37,355 nt of DNA, taken from Acidobacteriota bacterium (GTDB taxonomy: Bacteria > Acidobacteriota > Terriglobia > Bryobacterales > JACQDG01). Position numbers and translations under genes: made by a program. Shown here piece by piece: positions 7,759-15,926 of this stretch (positions within the stretch are counted from its first letter, which is position 1; every line of letters starts with the position of its first letter). The stretch is from positions 1 to 37,355 of the forward strand of contig JACQDG010000224.1 of the NCBI GenBank assembly GCA_016201185.1. Reading direction: 5' to 3'. The notes under the pieces were generated by a model that saw only the letters and a list, made by a program, of their open reading frames with translations, made no database searches and had not been told where the DNA came from.

Positions 7759-7896
7759 TCAACCGGGCTTCAAGACCGCGTAGAAAAGCAACATGACCAG
7801 CGCCATCGCCAACACCAGCCAGAAAATGCAGCCGATCTGCCGGGCGCGGCTCGTCGCGGTCTTCTTACGGCCCCGAGCCGGCCTCCACTTGGGCAT
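7759..7896 (-). CDS. 45-residue single-pass membrane protein
   Basis: The frame encodes a basic N-terminal stretch (MPKWRPARGRKKTATSRARQ), then a roughly 21-residue hydrophobic helix (IGCIFWLVLAMALVMLLFYA) and a short tail, VLKPG. Positive-inside orientation predicts a cytosolic N-terminus. It reads from ATG 7896 to TGA 7759, 25 bases before rph, so it could lead the rph-rdgB operon. The charge pattern and clean transmembrane helix argue against chance. No clear ribosome binding site is visible. Function unknown. Confidence 0.55.
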   Translation of the reverse strand: MPKWRPARGRKKTATSRARQIGCIFWLVLAMALVMLLFYAVLKPG

Positions 7897-7963
7897 TCAC
7901 CAAATCGTAGCACTTGAGGGGCAGCCGGTGGGCCAAACCTTGCCGTGGTACAACAGGAGCATT

Positions 7964-8674
7964 GTGGCTGCGAAGACCCTGGAGCGAATTGAGAGCGAGT
8001 GGAACCGGCTTTCCGTGATTCGCATTGGAAAAACGGTCGAGCTGCGAAGCACACTGGGCGTCTTCAGCGTCTATCGGCCGGACCGCGTTCTAACCGGTTT
8101 CGCCTGGGATAGCCTGAGCCTGGCTCCTTCTTTGCTGTCCTCGCCGCCCCGGCGAATCCTGCTGCTGGGAATGGGCGGTGGGACGGTGGTTCATCAATGC
8201 CGCGCCTTTTACCACGAGGCGCGGATCGACGCGGTCGAAATCGACGCTACGGTGATCCGGCTGGCCCGAAAATACTTTCATCTGCCGCGCGCCCAGGTGA
8301 GGGCGGTCCGGGCCGATGCGTTGCAGTTTGTCAGAGAGGCCTCGGGCCCCTATGACGCCATCCTGGATGACGTCTGGCCGGAGCAGGGAAGCGCAGCCAA
8401 GCCGCTGTTTGCGGCGCCGGACTACCTGGCCGGGGTTTGCCGGTTATTGGCCCGCGATGGGGTGTATGCGGCGAATTTGTGGGGCGTCGGCGGGCGGGCT
8501 TCGGAAATCCCCCGGGCTGGGAGAATGTTGCGCCCTTTGTTCCGCCGGATGGTATTATTAGTGCCGCCAGAAGGGCCGACCCGGGCCTTGGCGGCCATGA
8601 AAGGCCGAGAAGCGCCCCCGCCGGAGGCCCGCCGCCGGCTTCGCGGGATGGGCCTGCGCGTGAAGATGCTCTGA
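7964..8674 (+). CDS. Spermidine-synthase-like class I methyltransferase-fold protein
   Basis: The 236-residue protein has a Rossmann-type core: motif I ILLLGMGGGTVVHQ, the acidic strand DAVEIDATVIRLARKYF that would hold the donor ribose, and RAVRADALQFVRE. This is the pattern of spermidine synthase and its methyltransferase-like relatives. The gate motif expected as D(x)3-D reads AILDDVWPE, and true aminopropyltransferase residues are not obvious, so the reaction is unclear. GTG 7964 is preferred because AGGAG lies five bases upstream; the frame extends back to 7793, but that part is the antisense of the small membrane gene and looks non-coding. The next gene follows in 20 bases. Confidence 0.75.
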   Translation: MAAKTLERIESEWNRLSVIRIGKTVELRSTLGVFSVYRPDRVLTGFAWDSLSLAPSLLSSPPRRILLLGMGGGTVVHQCRAFYHEARIDAVEIDATVIRLARKYFHLPRAQVRAVRADALQFVREASGPYDAILDDVWPEQGSAAKPLFAAPDYLAGVCRLLARDGVYAANLWGVGGRASEIPRAGRMLRPLFRRMVLLVPPEGPTRALAAMKGREAPPPEARRRLRGMGLRVKML

Positions 8675-8694
8675 GCGGATGCCGGGGAGACGGA

Positions 8695-9609
8695 ATGCTT
8701 GGTCCTGCTGATCTGGAATTGATTCGCGAGTGCGGCTACTGCACGCTCCACGAACCGCGCACCGTCTCGATGTGCCAGGGTGAGCCGTTTTTGCGCGACG
8801 GCATTTTACGCTTTTTTGACGGCCGGAAGCTGTTGGTTTGCGGCTATTCGCTCGAGCCGGCTTCAGGCGGGATGAGCCGTTCAGTCGAGGCGCTGGTTCG
8901 ACACTGCTTGGCGTCCGATCCCGTCGAGGTCCTGGCCTACTGCGGTCCGGAGGAGGTCGCGCTGCGGCGCCTCTGCCCGTCCAAATTCCGCCGAATATTC
9001 TTCGAGCCGGCCACCCCGGCCCATGCGGAGATGGTCCTCGATTGCCACGAGGAGCCGAAGTCGTCCCGATTGCGGCAGTGGCTGCGGTCGGCCCAGAACG
9101 CGGCTTTCCAGGTCCGTGAGGTGCCGCTGTCAACTTTTCCGCTGGGCGTGGCGCATCTCCGGCTGATCGAGCGTTTTTTTAGCTCCCGGGAAAGTACGCC
9201 TGTTCTGTTAGACATGGCCTTTCTGTTGGGGCCGCTGGCCTTCATGCCTCATGTGCGGTGGTTCGAGGCTTACCGGGAAGGCGCATTGTGCGGGCTTGCG
9301 GCGGTGGTCGACGCCTTCCGCGATATGGACCTGGCTCTTTTTCTGGCCACGGATCCCGCAGCGGCCGGAGCCAGCGACAGCCTGTATGCCGCCATGCGCG
9401 ACTCGACTCGCTCACGCCGCAAGCGGTACTTGAACTTGGGGCCCAGCCCCTCGGCGGGCCATTATTCCTTCAAGGAAAAGTGGGGAGCGAAGCCGCTGGT
9501 TCCTTCTTATTACTACTGCGAGTGGGGGGCGGGGGAGTTGGCGCTCGGGGACTATAACAGTTGGCCGTCGCGCCTGGCGCAGTACGGCTTCCGCCCGGCA
9601 GTGACCTAA
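8695..9609 (+). CDS. GNAT/FemAB-fold acyltransferase-like protein
   Basis: The 304-residue protein has a C-terminal half resembling GNAT/FemAB acyltransferases: YREGALCGLAAVVDAFRDMD, a strand plus loop ALFLATDP, helix SDSLYAAMRDSTRSRRKRY, then LNLGPSPSAGHYSFKEKWGA, much like the end of FemAB and lipid-linked aminoacyl transferases. The N-terminal half (from CGYCTLHEPR) is less clear. The start ATG 8695 has GGGGAGA nearby; a longer frame exists only as an overlap with the methyltransferase. The acceptor is unknown. It is probably cotranscribed with the methyltransferase, so the pair may modify the same small molecule or lipid. Confidence 0.6.
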   Translation: MLGPADLELIRECGYCTLHEPRTVSMCQGEPFLRDGILRFFDGRKLLVCGYSLEPASGGMSRSVEALVRHCLASDPVEVLAYCGPEEVALRRLCPSKFRRIFFEPATPAHAEMVLDCHEEPKSSRLRQWLRSAQNAAFQVREVPLSTFPLGVAHLRLIERFFSSRESTPVLLDMAFLLGPLAFMPHVRWFEAYREGALCGLAAVVDAFRDMDLALFLATDPAAAGASDSLYAAMRDSTRSRRKRYLNLGPSPSAGHYSFKEKWGAKPLVPSYYYCEWGAGELALGDYNSWPSRLAQYGFRPAVT

Positions 9610-9624
9610 ATCAGGAAACCGCTC

Positions 9625-12600
9625 TTATTTCTCTTTGCTCAGCCGCCGGAAATAATCAGCGACCGCCTTGCGGTACTCTTCCGGGACAGGCTGCTGGGCG
9701 CCTGCGCGGACTTGTGCGCCCTGCTTCTCGTCCAGCTTACGCCGCAGCAAGAGCTCCAGTTGCTCGGCTTCCAGGAGCAGCTTCTGCGCCTCGCGATCGA
9801 GGAGAAGCGGATTGCCGCCAGGGCCGGTCGGCAGAATGCCTACTCTGCCTATTTCACGGCGCAACTCTTCTAAATCACGGGCTAGCGCGGGATCGTTGCG
9901 CAAGGCGCGCTCGATCTGCGATAACTCGCCCTGGCCTTCGCGGTAGACGCGCGCGGGGTCGATTGGAATCGGCGGGACGCGGCCCGGGATGGTCGGCTGC
10001 CAGTCGCCTCGGTTAGAGTAGTCTCTCCCGGCTCTGGCATCGTTTCCTCCGCCCCGCTGCGCGCCCGGAGCGGCCTGCTGGCTCTCCCCGCCAGGCTGGC
10101 CGCCCTGCTGCTCACCCGGCTGCTGGCCTTGCTGGCCGCCACCCTGTTGCCGGGCGCGCTGGGCCGCCTGGGCCTGCTCCAGTTGCCGGCGAAGCTGCTC
10201 CACGCGGCTCAGGGCCCGCTCCAGGTTCTGGTCACCGCCTTGCTGCTCGGCCTGGGCCAGGCGCCGGGTCTCTTTCAGCCCGTCCCGAAGCTGGTTGAAC
10301 CCCTGGGTCACAGCCTCCTCGCGCTGCGCGGCGTAAAGGCCCATGCCTCGCTTCAGCATGTCGGCGCCCCAGCGCAGGCGCGGGCCAAGATCGGCCTCCC
10401 GCATGTTGCTCACCGTTTCGCGAAGCCGGCGGGAAGCGTTCGGCTGGGTGGGGGCTAAGCGCCGGGCGGTCTCCGCCATGCGGCTTTCCATGGAATCGAG
10501 CTGCGACAGCATCTGCTCCTTTTCGCGGGCCATGGCCTGGACCTGCTCGCGCGAGAGGCCCTGTGCGACGAGCGGCCGGCCCGTAATCGGATCGCTGGCG
10601 CCTGGGTTGGCTCTCTGGGTCTCGAGCGCCTGCCGCATCGCTTCCTGGAGCTTGTTGGCCATGGCCTGCTGCCGCTCGGCCATGTCGTTGGCGCGCTTCT
10701 CCAAGTCTTCCATCTCATCCGAGGCGCGCTGCCGACGCTCGCCCGAAAGTAAATCCTCGGCCTCCCGCATTCTCTCCTGCGCCCGTCTCTGTGCTTCGGC
10801 GCCGCCCCCGCTCTGCGCCTGCTGCGGGCTGCCGCTGCTGGCTGCCTGCATGTCGCGGGCGGCTTGTTGCAGCCGGTCCAGAGCCCGCCGGAGATTGGAA
10901 GCGCTCTGGCCTCCCTGTTGCCCGCTCTGGCCGGCTTGCTGCTGTTGCTGCATCTGTTGCAGGCGGCGCGCCAGGTCCTCGGCTTCGCGACGCAGCATCT
11001 CCTGCTGCCAGCGCTGGTCGAACGTGGGCAGTTGCTGGCGGCGCTGCTGCTCGGCGAGCTGCTCCTGGCGGCGGGCCAACTGGCGGAGCTTTTCCAGCGC
11101 TTCGTCCAGCTCCCGGTCGCGCTCCTGCGCGGAAGCTTGGCGGCCGGTCTCGTACTGGTTCTTGGCGGTGTCGAGCTCGAGGTCGAACATCTCGGCCAGA
11201 TCGCGGCCCATGTTGCCGCCGCCCCCGCCCATGTTGCCGAAGGCCACCTGGATGTCGCGGAAAATGGCTTCGGCCCGCAGCAGGTGCTGTAGCGCCTTCT
11301 GTTCCGGCGGAAGGGCATCGGTCCATTTCTGCTGCCCCAGCTTGTCAGACGCCGGCCCCATGGCCTCCGCCGCCTTCTCCATGTTGTCGCCAAACGCTTT
11401 GAAGTCGTCGCTCGCGGTCACCAGCTCCCGTCGCTTCATCCGCTCGGCAAGCGTGCGCGCCTGGTCACGCAGCTTCGACTGCAGGCCGGAGAGCGTCTTG
11501 GCGTGCTCGGCGGCCTTGAGCCTGTCGAGCGAGCGTTCCCGGGCCAGGTTCCAGGTGGCGGCGACGATCTCTTTTTGCCGGCGCGAAATCTGCGCGCTCT
11601 CGTCGTCCCCCCCTTCGCCGCCGCCGCCGCCCGTCTGTTGGGCCTGGCGGTACTCCCGCTCGAAAGGTTGTACCTCGATAAAGTACATATCGGTCTTCGA
11701 CTCGACCTTGGCGTCCCGCGCCACGGCGTAATAAGAGACCACGTCGCCCGGGACCAGCGAGAAATTCTCCAGCGGGAAGGTGTGGGAAGCCGCGCCCTGC
11801 TTTCGCCCGCCGGGGACGAGCGGCACGGTCTTTTCCGGCCCGCCGTTGATCGAGTAACGGAGCTCGAAGCCCTTTAGCCCGAAATCGTCCTCCGCTTCGA
11901 GCTGCGCCGTCACTTCCTCGATCGAGGTGGCCCGATAGTCCCGGCCGGGCCGGGAGAGGCGGACGGTGGGCTCGCGGTCCGGGATGGCCTCGATGAAGAA
12001 ATCATCGGTCAGGCGGACCATCTCGCCGTTATACAGAGCGGCGACGTAATACTGGCCGTCCTTTTCCACGGTCAGGCGGCCGTGGCTCCAGGTGCTCTCG
12101 CCGCTCTGGGTATTACTGAGAGGAATATTCACCTTGCCGTCCAGCCGCAGCACGCCCGCGGGCAAAGGGCGGTCGGTTTCCACCTCGACCTCCACCTCGG
12201 TCGAGGCTACTGCCCGCACGTCTCCTCCGGGCTCCTCGGTGTTTACTGCCAGGCCGGTCCAGGAGGGGTAGTGGTAGGTGAGCCGCAGTTTCTTTACATG
12301 GGGCATTTCCACCACGCGCACTTTGTATTCGGGGCTCTTCACGCCGCCGGCGGCGATGTAATAGCGGAGCGACTCTTCGACCCCGGCAAAGACGAACTCG
12401 AAGCCGGAATCGTCCAGCCGGCGCTGCATAGGCGCCTCTTCCCATTTGGCGCCGCTTGCAAACTTGGCGAACAGGCGGGCGGTCGGAGAGTAAAAACCAA
12501 TGGTCCGGGCGCTGATCAGCAGGTCCGCCTTGCGCCGGATCGTGACCGAGCCGGGCTCGACCACGATCTGGTACAGATTCGAGACGGACGGGCGCAGCCA

Positions 12601-13170
12601 TCCGGCCCACAGCCGCGCCGTCCCGTAACCGAGGTAGCCTGGCCCCGCCACCCCGAGCCAGATGATCACAGCAATAGCAGCCAGGCCCAAACCGGCAAAG
12701 GTCCAGATGGGGCCTGAGGAGGCAACCTCGGTCGGAGGCGCTTCAGCCGCGAGCTTAAGAGTGTCCTCGGCCAGCAGCGCCAGGATGGGGTTTGCACGAT
12801 CGTGCTTCTGGTCGGGCTTGTCCTGGCCGGCCTTGTTTTGATCCACCCAAGTCTGGATGCGCTGCTCGAAGGCGGGGAAGCGCCGCTCCAGCCGCCGGAC
12901 CCAGGGACTGCTTCCACCGGGCCGGCGCATGGCAAGCAACGGCCGCACCAGCACGGCCGCCACAATGGCCGCCAGCGCCCCGAACAGCGCCAGCCGCCCG
13001 AAAATCACACTCCAAGAGGCGAAGGCGAATCGATTCGTGAATAAGACGCACAGCAGGGTGAGAACCAGAGCCGCCGCCCCTGCGACTGCCAGCCCGCGGC
13101 TGGCCACGGTCATCTGCGCCCTCCGCTTCACTTCGCGAAGGTACTGCTCCAGAGCGAGGAAGGGATTCAT
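9625..13170 (-). CDS. Giant DUF4175-type membrane protein with Gln-rich coiled coils
   Basis: The 1181-residue protein carries three N-terminal membrane segments at about 27-45, 56-78 and 156-175. A large beta-rich extracytoplasmic region follows, and then a long C-terminal part of predicted coiled coil dense in Gln, Arg and Glu (for example ARRQEQLAEQQRRQ), broken by low-complexity GGQQGQQPG-like runs. This layout matches DUF4175 proteins encoded next to MoxR/Bat genes. ATG 13170 is chosen because it overlaps the BatA-like stop by four bases and begins a sensible MNPFLALEQYL; the frame is open further upstream but overlaps the partner gene. It likely forms an envelope scaffold for the MoxR/VWA system; its exact role is unknown. 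Confidence 0.82.
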   Translation of the reverse strand: MNPFLALEQYLREVKRRAQMTVASRGLAVAGAAALVLTLLCVLFTNRFAFASWSVIFGRLALFGALAAIVAAVLVRPLLAMRRPGGSSPWVRRLERRFPAFEQRIQTWVDQNKAGQDKPDQKHDRANPILALLAEDTLKLAAEAPPTEVASSGPIWTFAGLGLAAIAVIIWLGVAGPGYLGYGTARLWAGWLRPSVSNLYQIVVEPGSVTIRRKADLLISARTIGFYSPTARLFAKFASGAKWEEAPMQRRLDDSGFEFVFAGVEESLRYYIAAGGVKSPEYKVRVVEMPHVKKLRLTYHYPSWTGLAVNTEEPGGDVRAVASTEVEVEVETDRPLPAGVLRLDGKVNIPLSNTQSGESTWSHGRLTVEKDGQYYVAALYNGEMVRLTDDFFIEAIPDREPTVRLSRPGRDYRATSIEEVTAQLEAEDDFGLKGFELRYSINGGPEKTVPLVPGGRKQGAASHTFPLENFSLVPGDVVSYYAVARDAKVESKTDMYFIEVQPFEREYRQAQQTGGGGGEGGDDESAQISRRQKEIVAATWNLARERSLDRLKAAEHAKTLSGLQSKLRDQARTLAERMKRRELVTASDDFKAFGDNMEKAAEAMGPASDKLGQQKWTDALPPEQKALQHLLRAEAIFRDIQVAFGNMGGGGGNMGRDLAEMFDLELDTAKNQYETGRQASAQERDRELDEALEKLRQLARRQEQLAEQQRRQQLPTFDQRWQQEMLRREAEDLARRLQQMQQQQQAGQSGQQGGQSASNLRRALDRLQQAARDMQAASSGSPQQAQSGGGAEAQRRAQERMREAEDLLSGERRQRASDEMEDLEKRANDMAERQQAMANKLQEAMRQALETQRANPGASDPITGRPLVAQGLSREQVQAMAREKEQMLSQLDSMESRMAETARRLAPTQPNASRRLRETVSNMREADLGPRLRWGADMLKRGMGLYAAQREEAVTQGFNQLRDGLKETRRLAQAEQQGGDQNLERALSRVEQLRRQLEQAQAAQRARQQGGGQQGQQPGEQQGGQPGGESQQAAPGAQRGGGNDARAGRDYSNRGDWQPTIPGRVPPIPIDPARVYREGQGELSQIERALRNDPALARDLEELRREIGRVGILPTGPGGNPLLLDREAQKLLLEAEQLELLLRRKLDEKQGAQVRAGAQQPVPEEYRKAVADYFRRLSKEK

Positions 13171-15209
13171 TCCGACTGCGCCTCTCGCCGCAGACCCAGA
13201 TGCAGGTTGCCCAGCAGCGATTCTATCACCGCTGCGGCCAGGGCTACCAGCATTACCGCCCGCCAGATGTCCTCTGGAGCACTTTGTGGGGCGCCCTTGG
13301 ATCCGGCGGGCGAAGCTGGATTGGGTGAAGTCGGCTCTGTCCGGCCGGTCGCCTTCCACAGCGCCAAGACATCCTCGTCGATCGGGCGCAGGTCGCTCTC
13401 CCGCGGGTCGGGATTGGCCGCTACCAGCTCCGTCTGGCCGGCGCGGCGAATCTCGTAAAAACCTGTACTGGTAAGAGTCATCTCACGGCTGGAAACGGCT
13501 TCTGCCAGGGTCAGGGCGCGGTGGCCGGAAGGGTCAATGACCTCAACCGTGGCCCGCGGGTCCCGCCGCTTGTGCAGCTCGAGGATAGAATCGACCGTTG
13601 CCTGCGTCGTCGTCTCTTCCACGCCGGACAGATAGCGGGCCGATTCGGCCACGAAGGGCACAAACAGCGGATGAATCGGCAGGTCGTTCCAGATGTTGTC
13701 GAGCGGGGAGGCCAGCGCCAGCAACCGCCCGGCGCCGAGCGCTTCTTCGATGAGCAGCGGCGAGCCGTCCGAAAGCCGTGCCAGCACCTTTTCGGCCGGC
13801 GTGTCCCAGCGCGCGTAGCGGAAAAACTTCACGCCCTCGAATCGTTTGGCCCCGCGCAGGGCCGGGTGGCTCGAGTCCATCTCGGCGACCTGCTGGAAGC
13901 GTTCCTTCTCGCGGCCCGTGTACTGAGCGTCGGCCACGCGCAGGCCGAGCACCGGCGCTGCGCCCTCCAGGGTTATGGACGGCCCGATCACCAGCAGGGC
14001 CGCGCCGCCGGCTTCGATGAACGCCTTCAGCCTCTTCTCGAACAAGGCCGGCAAGCGGGGAACGTCGGAGATGACGACGAATGCGAAGCGCTCGAGAGCC
14101 AGCGAGCCGGCGTCGGCCGGCGTGGCCGCCTGCAACATGAACATGGATTGCGCGGAGGACTCCAGGGCCGTGCGGTAGTAGAGCATCTCCCGTGCCCGCC
14201 CGCTCTGGTGGAGAAACAGGATCGGCAATGGGTCGGCGCGCTCGAAGGAAAGCAGACGCACGTCGTCGCCCGGCAGCGGATCGGCCGAATCGATGCGAAC
14301 CTCGCCGCGGCTGTGGCCGTGCGGGACCTCGAAATCCGCAAACTCCACCGTGGTCCGGCCGGACTCAGGCACGTCGGCGTTCTTCGAGGCCACCTGCCGG
14401 CCGTTGATGGCGAGCGTAACCCGGCGCGTGGTGGCCGGAGTGTCGAAGCCGGCCACGGTGACCTCGATCCGCGGCCGGGCTTTTTCATACAGGTGAAAGT
14501 CGCCCTTCACGCTTTCCACACACCAGTTGCGACCGACGCCCGTGGCGACGTTGTGTACCTCGAGCGACGCGTTCGTGGGCAGGCTGAGGTCGGCGAAGCG
14601 CCCCGGCATGGCGGATTGCTGGAAATCGGAGATCACGTGCACATTTGCGAGCGGCGCCGACTCCGGGCCGGCGCCTTGCGTCAGCGCACGCAGAGATTGG
14701 CCCAGCTCGCCATAGGAGTTGCGGGACCAGGTCGGCTCGAGCCCCTCGATGGCGCTTCGCAGCGCGGCGCGATCGCTCGAGGGCGCGTTCATCACGCGAA
14801 CGCCCGGCCCGAAACCAATTACCTGGGCCCGGTCGCCGGATCGCAGCCCGTCCACCAGCGCCAGCGCCTCGGCCTTCGCCTGCCTCCATCGTTCGCCGTA
14901 CCGCATGCTGAACGAGGTATCGATCGCTACCAGGCGGTTGCGGAATCCTCCGGACGAGCCGGTTACCGGGCGATAGAACGCGGGCCGGGCAAACGCCAGC
15001 GCCAGCAATGCCAGCAGCGCCAGCCGCGCCGCCAGCAGCAGCAGGTATCGCAGGCGGCGCTGGCGGATGGAGCGCTCCGTGCGGCGCTCAAAGAACATCA
15101 GCGAGCTGAACGGCACGCGCACGGGGTTCTGGCGCTCCAGCAGGTGCAGCCACAGCGGCAGCCCCAGCGCCACCAAACCCGCCAGGAACCAGGGCGCGAG
15201 AAGCGTCAT
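13167..15209 (-). CDS. BatA-like membrane VWA-domain protein
   Basis: The 680-residue protein begins with the BatA N-terminal layout: a helix WFLAGLVALGLPLWLHLLER, then LLLLAARLALLALLALAFARPAF. A von Willebrand A domain follows with metal-site motif AIDTSFSM (Asp97, Ser99, Ser101). The middle includes a glutamine-amidotransferase-like fold (LFEKRLKAFIEAGGAALLVIG), and one membrane helix sits near the C-terminus (AVMLVALAAAVIESLLG). VWA proteins of this class are partners of MoxR AAA+ ATPases at the membrane. The stop overlaps the DUF4175 start by four bases. Upstream, two opposite-strand genes separate it from the DUF58 gene with which such genes usually sit. Confidence 0.88.
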   Translation of the reverse strand: MTLLAPWFLAGLVALGLPLWLHLLERQNPVRVPFSSLMFFERRTERSIRQRRLRYLLLLAARLALLALLALAFARPAFYRPVTGSSGGFRNRLVAIDTSFSMRYGERWRQAKAEALALVDGLRSGDRAQVIGFGPGVRVMNAPSSDRAALRSAIEGLEPTWSRNSYGELGQSLRALTQGAGPESAPLANVHVISDFQQSAMPGRFADLSLPTNASLEVHNVATGVGRNWCVESVKGDFHLYEKARPRIEVTVAGFDTPATTRRVTLAINGRQVASKNADVPESGRTTVEFADFEVPHGHSRGEVRIDSADPLPGDDVRLLSFERADPLPILFLHQSGRAREMLYYRTALESSAQSMFMLQAATPADAGSLALERFAFVVISDVPRLPALFEKRLKAFIEAGGAALLVIGPSITLEGAAPVLGLRVADAQYTGREKERFQQVAEMDSSHPALRGAKRFEGVKFFRYARWDTPAEKVLARLSDGSPLLIEEALGAGRLLALASPLDNIWNDLPIHPLFVPFVAESARYLSGVEETTTQATVDSILELHKRRDPRATVEVIDPSGHRALTLAEAVSSREMTLTSTGFYEIRRAGQTELVAANPDPRESDLRPIDEDVLALWKATGRTEPTSPNPASPAGSKGAPQSAPEDIWRAVMLVALAAAVIESLLGNLHLGLRREAQSE

Positions 15210-15260
15210 TCGCTACCAGTATACAGCCAGGGTCTGATAGGATATCTGGGAGAGAAGGCC

Positions 15261-15827
15261 ATGGCTACCCAGACGCTCGTTACCTTCGACCAGTTCATGG
15301 ATTTGCCGGAGCAAGAGGGGGTGGATCGTGAACTGGACGAAGGCAGAGTCATTGAAATGCCCCATCCAAGCTTTTTGCATGGCGCCATTCAAGGCAGAGT
15401 GTTTCATTTCTTTACGGTTTATCTGGAACGAACCGGGGCCGACTTCCACGCCTCGCTGAACACGGGATTTCGTCTCGGGCCTGAAACCGTCCGAGCTCCG
15501 GACGTCTGCCTGGTTCGCAGGTCGTCTTACGCGGCGATGGAAGCGGTGAAAGGCGCCCTGCTGGGCTTTCCTGACCTTGCCGTGGAGATAGTATCCCCGA
15601 GCGATACGGCTGCCGACATGGACCGCAAGATCGAACAATATCTCCGCGCCGGGGCTGCCGCCGTGTGGGTCTTCTACCCGGAGACCCGGCACGTCATGAT
15701 TCGCCGGCGTTCGGGAGAAACACGCATAGTGACATCCGGGCAGACCCTGGAAGAGCCTGAGCTGCTTCCCGGCTTGAGCATCCTGGTAGATCACGTCTTT
15801 TCAGGAATTGAGGAATTGAAAAAGTAA
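15261..15827 (+). CDS. Uma2 family (DUF820) restriction-endonuclease-fold protein
   Basis: The 188-residue protein shows the Uma2/DUF820 pattern: DRELDEGRVIEMP, the strand around APDVCLV with Asp81, then PDLAVEIVSPSD with Glu109, Lys123 in MDRKIEQYLRAG, and AVWVFYPETRHV. These are the PD-(D/E)xK nuclease-like positions. The cellular role of Uma2 proteins is poorly known, though they are abundant in cyanobacteria and several other phyla. ATG 15261 has GAGAGAAGG just upstream; the frame is open for about 1.7 kb further back, but that part is antisense to the BatA-like gene. It diverges from that gene across 51 bases and, with the M28 gene, interrupts the MoxR cluster. Confidence 0.88.
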   Translation: MATQTLVTFDQFMDLPEQEGVDRELDEGRVIEMPHPSFLHGAIQGRVFHFFTVYLERTGADFHASLNTGFRLGPETVRAPDVCLVRRSSYAAMEAVKGALLGFPDLAVEIVSPSDTAADMDRKIEQYLRAGAAAVWVFYPETRHVMIRRRSGETRIVTSGQTLEEPELLPGLSILVDHVFSGIEELKK

Positions 15828-15926
15828 AGTAGAGGTTGGCCTTCACATAGGAGCTTCCATATCTTAGTTGGCAACGCCGACGCCCTTATAGATGGAAATT
15901 CTGGTTCCGGCCAGGGAGGCACTGCC

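Noticed and set aside
7915..7948. Second GG-N10-GC match on the minus strand upstream of the 45-residue gene
   Set aside because: The -12 part (CTGCCC) is poor. It is recorded as a guide to how often such matches occur by chance.
10343..11731. Long plus-strand open frame antisense to the DUF4175 gene
   Set aside because: It mirrors the Gln/Arg-rich coiled coil on the other strand and reads as Ser/Arg/Cys-rich low complexity with no domain.
13521..15260. Upstream extension of the Uma2 frame
   Set aside because: It is antisense to the BatA-like gene, and the conserved Uma2 domain starts at ATG 15261 with a ribosome binding site.
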